Shown: positions 62,981-64,000 of the stretch, one piece after another
Numbering within the stretch: the stretch's first letter is position 1
Layout of the letters: the number at the start of each line of letters is the position of its first letter
Assembly: GCF_039555335.1 (NCBI RefSeq)
Contig: NC_092631.1
Location: 8,258,481 to 8,322,480 of the forward strand
Source: Amphiura filiformis
Lineage: Eukaryota > Echinodermata > Ophiuroidea > Amphilepidida > Amphiuridae
Length of the DNA: 64,000 nucleotides
Direction of reading: 5' to 3'
Program-made: the position numbers and the translations under genes
The notes under the pieces: model-generated
What the model was told of the DNA's origin: nothing
What the model saw: the letters and a program-made list of their open reading frames with translations, nothing else
Databases searched by the model: none

Positions 62981-64000
62981 TCAAATATCGCTCCCTTTAT
63001 GCATCTATGTGAGAAAACGAGAACATTTTTAGCGTAAATGTGAATAATTAGCACAATTAGCAAGCCAATACGTTGGTACGCGTGAATTGCATTATGGTCC
63101 GGCCTCTAGACGCAACACTTTCATGACAGTGCTGTATGCCTGTTGAATGCTTTCCCATACCACTACGCCCATCATTCTGGGGACAAAATATCTCATTCTT
63201 TTTATTCTAATTCGACCCTGAAATATTTCCTTTTAATTTTGTGTATATTATTTGTGTACATTTCACATCGACAGCATCATCCCCCCGATCTTTTTCATTT
63301 TTGGTGAGTTTTGGTATTATTTAATACATTATATTTTTCTCATTACCATCCTGAAATTTGACGATCCAAATCAATGTATTTCCGGAGATATCAAGGAAAA
63401 ACAGGCTAATTATGGTATACCACTTTTTGATTCTGGGTAGGAAAGAATGAATCCGTGAATTTGGTCCATTTTACTCCCATACCGTTCGATTTCGATCAGT
63501 TTTACTCCGCATGAAATATAGGTCCAAAATAAAAGAGGGCGCTATAATAATATTACTCTTAAAACAAAAATAAAAAAATAGATAATGGGCGAAATAAATA
63601 AAATGCAAGACCTTATATTGTCAAGAATGATACGAGGAACATGAAAAAAAAAATGAAATGGCATGCCCCTACTACAAAATTAATTAATTAATTATTTAAT
63701 TAATTAATTAATTAATTAAGAATAAAATAAAGAAAAATATTTTATTTCATAAAAGAAAATACGGCCCTTTAAGATAGCTCTTGCTATTTTGAGAAAGTAT
63801 CTCAAAACTTGTATTTTTTACGCACGTGGATCCTGGGCTATGTTTCTCTACCGGAAGTAAGTTTGTACCTAAATTCCTGCCTTCCTTCAATGTAATATGC
63901 GTATTACAAAACAAGAGATACTAGAGAGATTGCGATTTCCAAACGTAGCATCGAACGAACGTGGAATCTATTCAAAATTCCGTCACAGAGGAGTGGTTTT
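62981..64000. other. Gene-free stretch at the right edge
   Basis: Contains a TTAA-type microsatellite at 63678-63720. No exon or RNA gene is recognised. Earlier exons of the gene 1 paralogue could lie here undetected if they are short. Confidence 0.4.

Overview
The window is animal nuclear DNA: AT-rich, with spliced genes (canonical GT/AG introns, phase-consistent exons), CR1/L2-type LINEs, a Penelope-like element and a dense load of palindromic MITEs. The gene content and repeat style suggest a marine invertebrate deuterostome, probably an ambulacrarian such as an echinoderm. That placement is inference, since no taxon-diagnostic gene is present.

Three host genes can be assembled. (1) On the minus strand, 19352 down to 5630, a five-exon gene encodes a secreted low-complexity protein: signal peptide, Gly/Gln/Pro 8-residue repeats, a Cys-rich exon, a long Ser-Gly 8-residue repeat array, a small two-cysteine exon and an Asp-rich C-terminus. 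(2) On the plus strand, 25916 to 42003, seven exons encode a complete 478-residue nicotinic acetylcholine receptor subunit of alpha type (vicinal cysteines). Its introns are filled with transposons. (3) On the minus strand, 61479 down to 60396, lie the last two exons of a paralogue of gene 1, with the same intron phases and the same Cys/acidic/GGAG layout. Its 5' part lies to the right, probably outside the window.

Layout: 1-5500 nested MITEs and a SINE; 5630-19352 gene 1, whose fourth intron region holds a TIR element, a LINE inserted into an older LINE, and a foldback element; 19400-25900 intergenic with an 8-bp-TSD hAT MITE, a LINE RT scrap and a mariner-like relic; 25916-42003 receptor gene, with a broken Penelope-like element in intron 5; 42004-48430 MITEs, tandem repeats, Penelope scraps and a tRNA-derived SINE; about 48430-54120 a 5.7-kb foldback structure made of two opposed arrays of a roughly 207-bp repeat; 54300-60390 MITEs and LINE scraps; 60396-61479 the gene 1 paralogue; 61640-64000 mostly repeats.

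The most notable points are the unrecognised secreted-protein family (genes 1 and 3), the very large foldback element with internal tandem arrays, and several insertions whose history can be read from the window alone (filled and empty sites, TSDs, nested elements).
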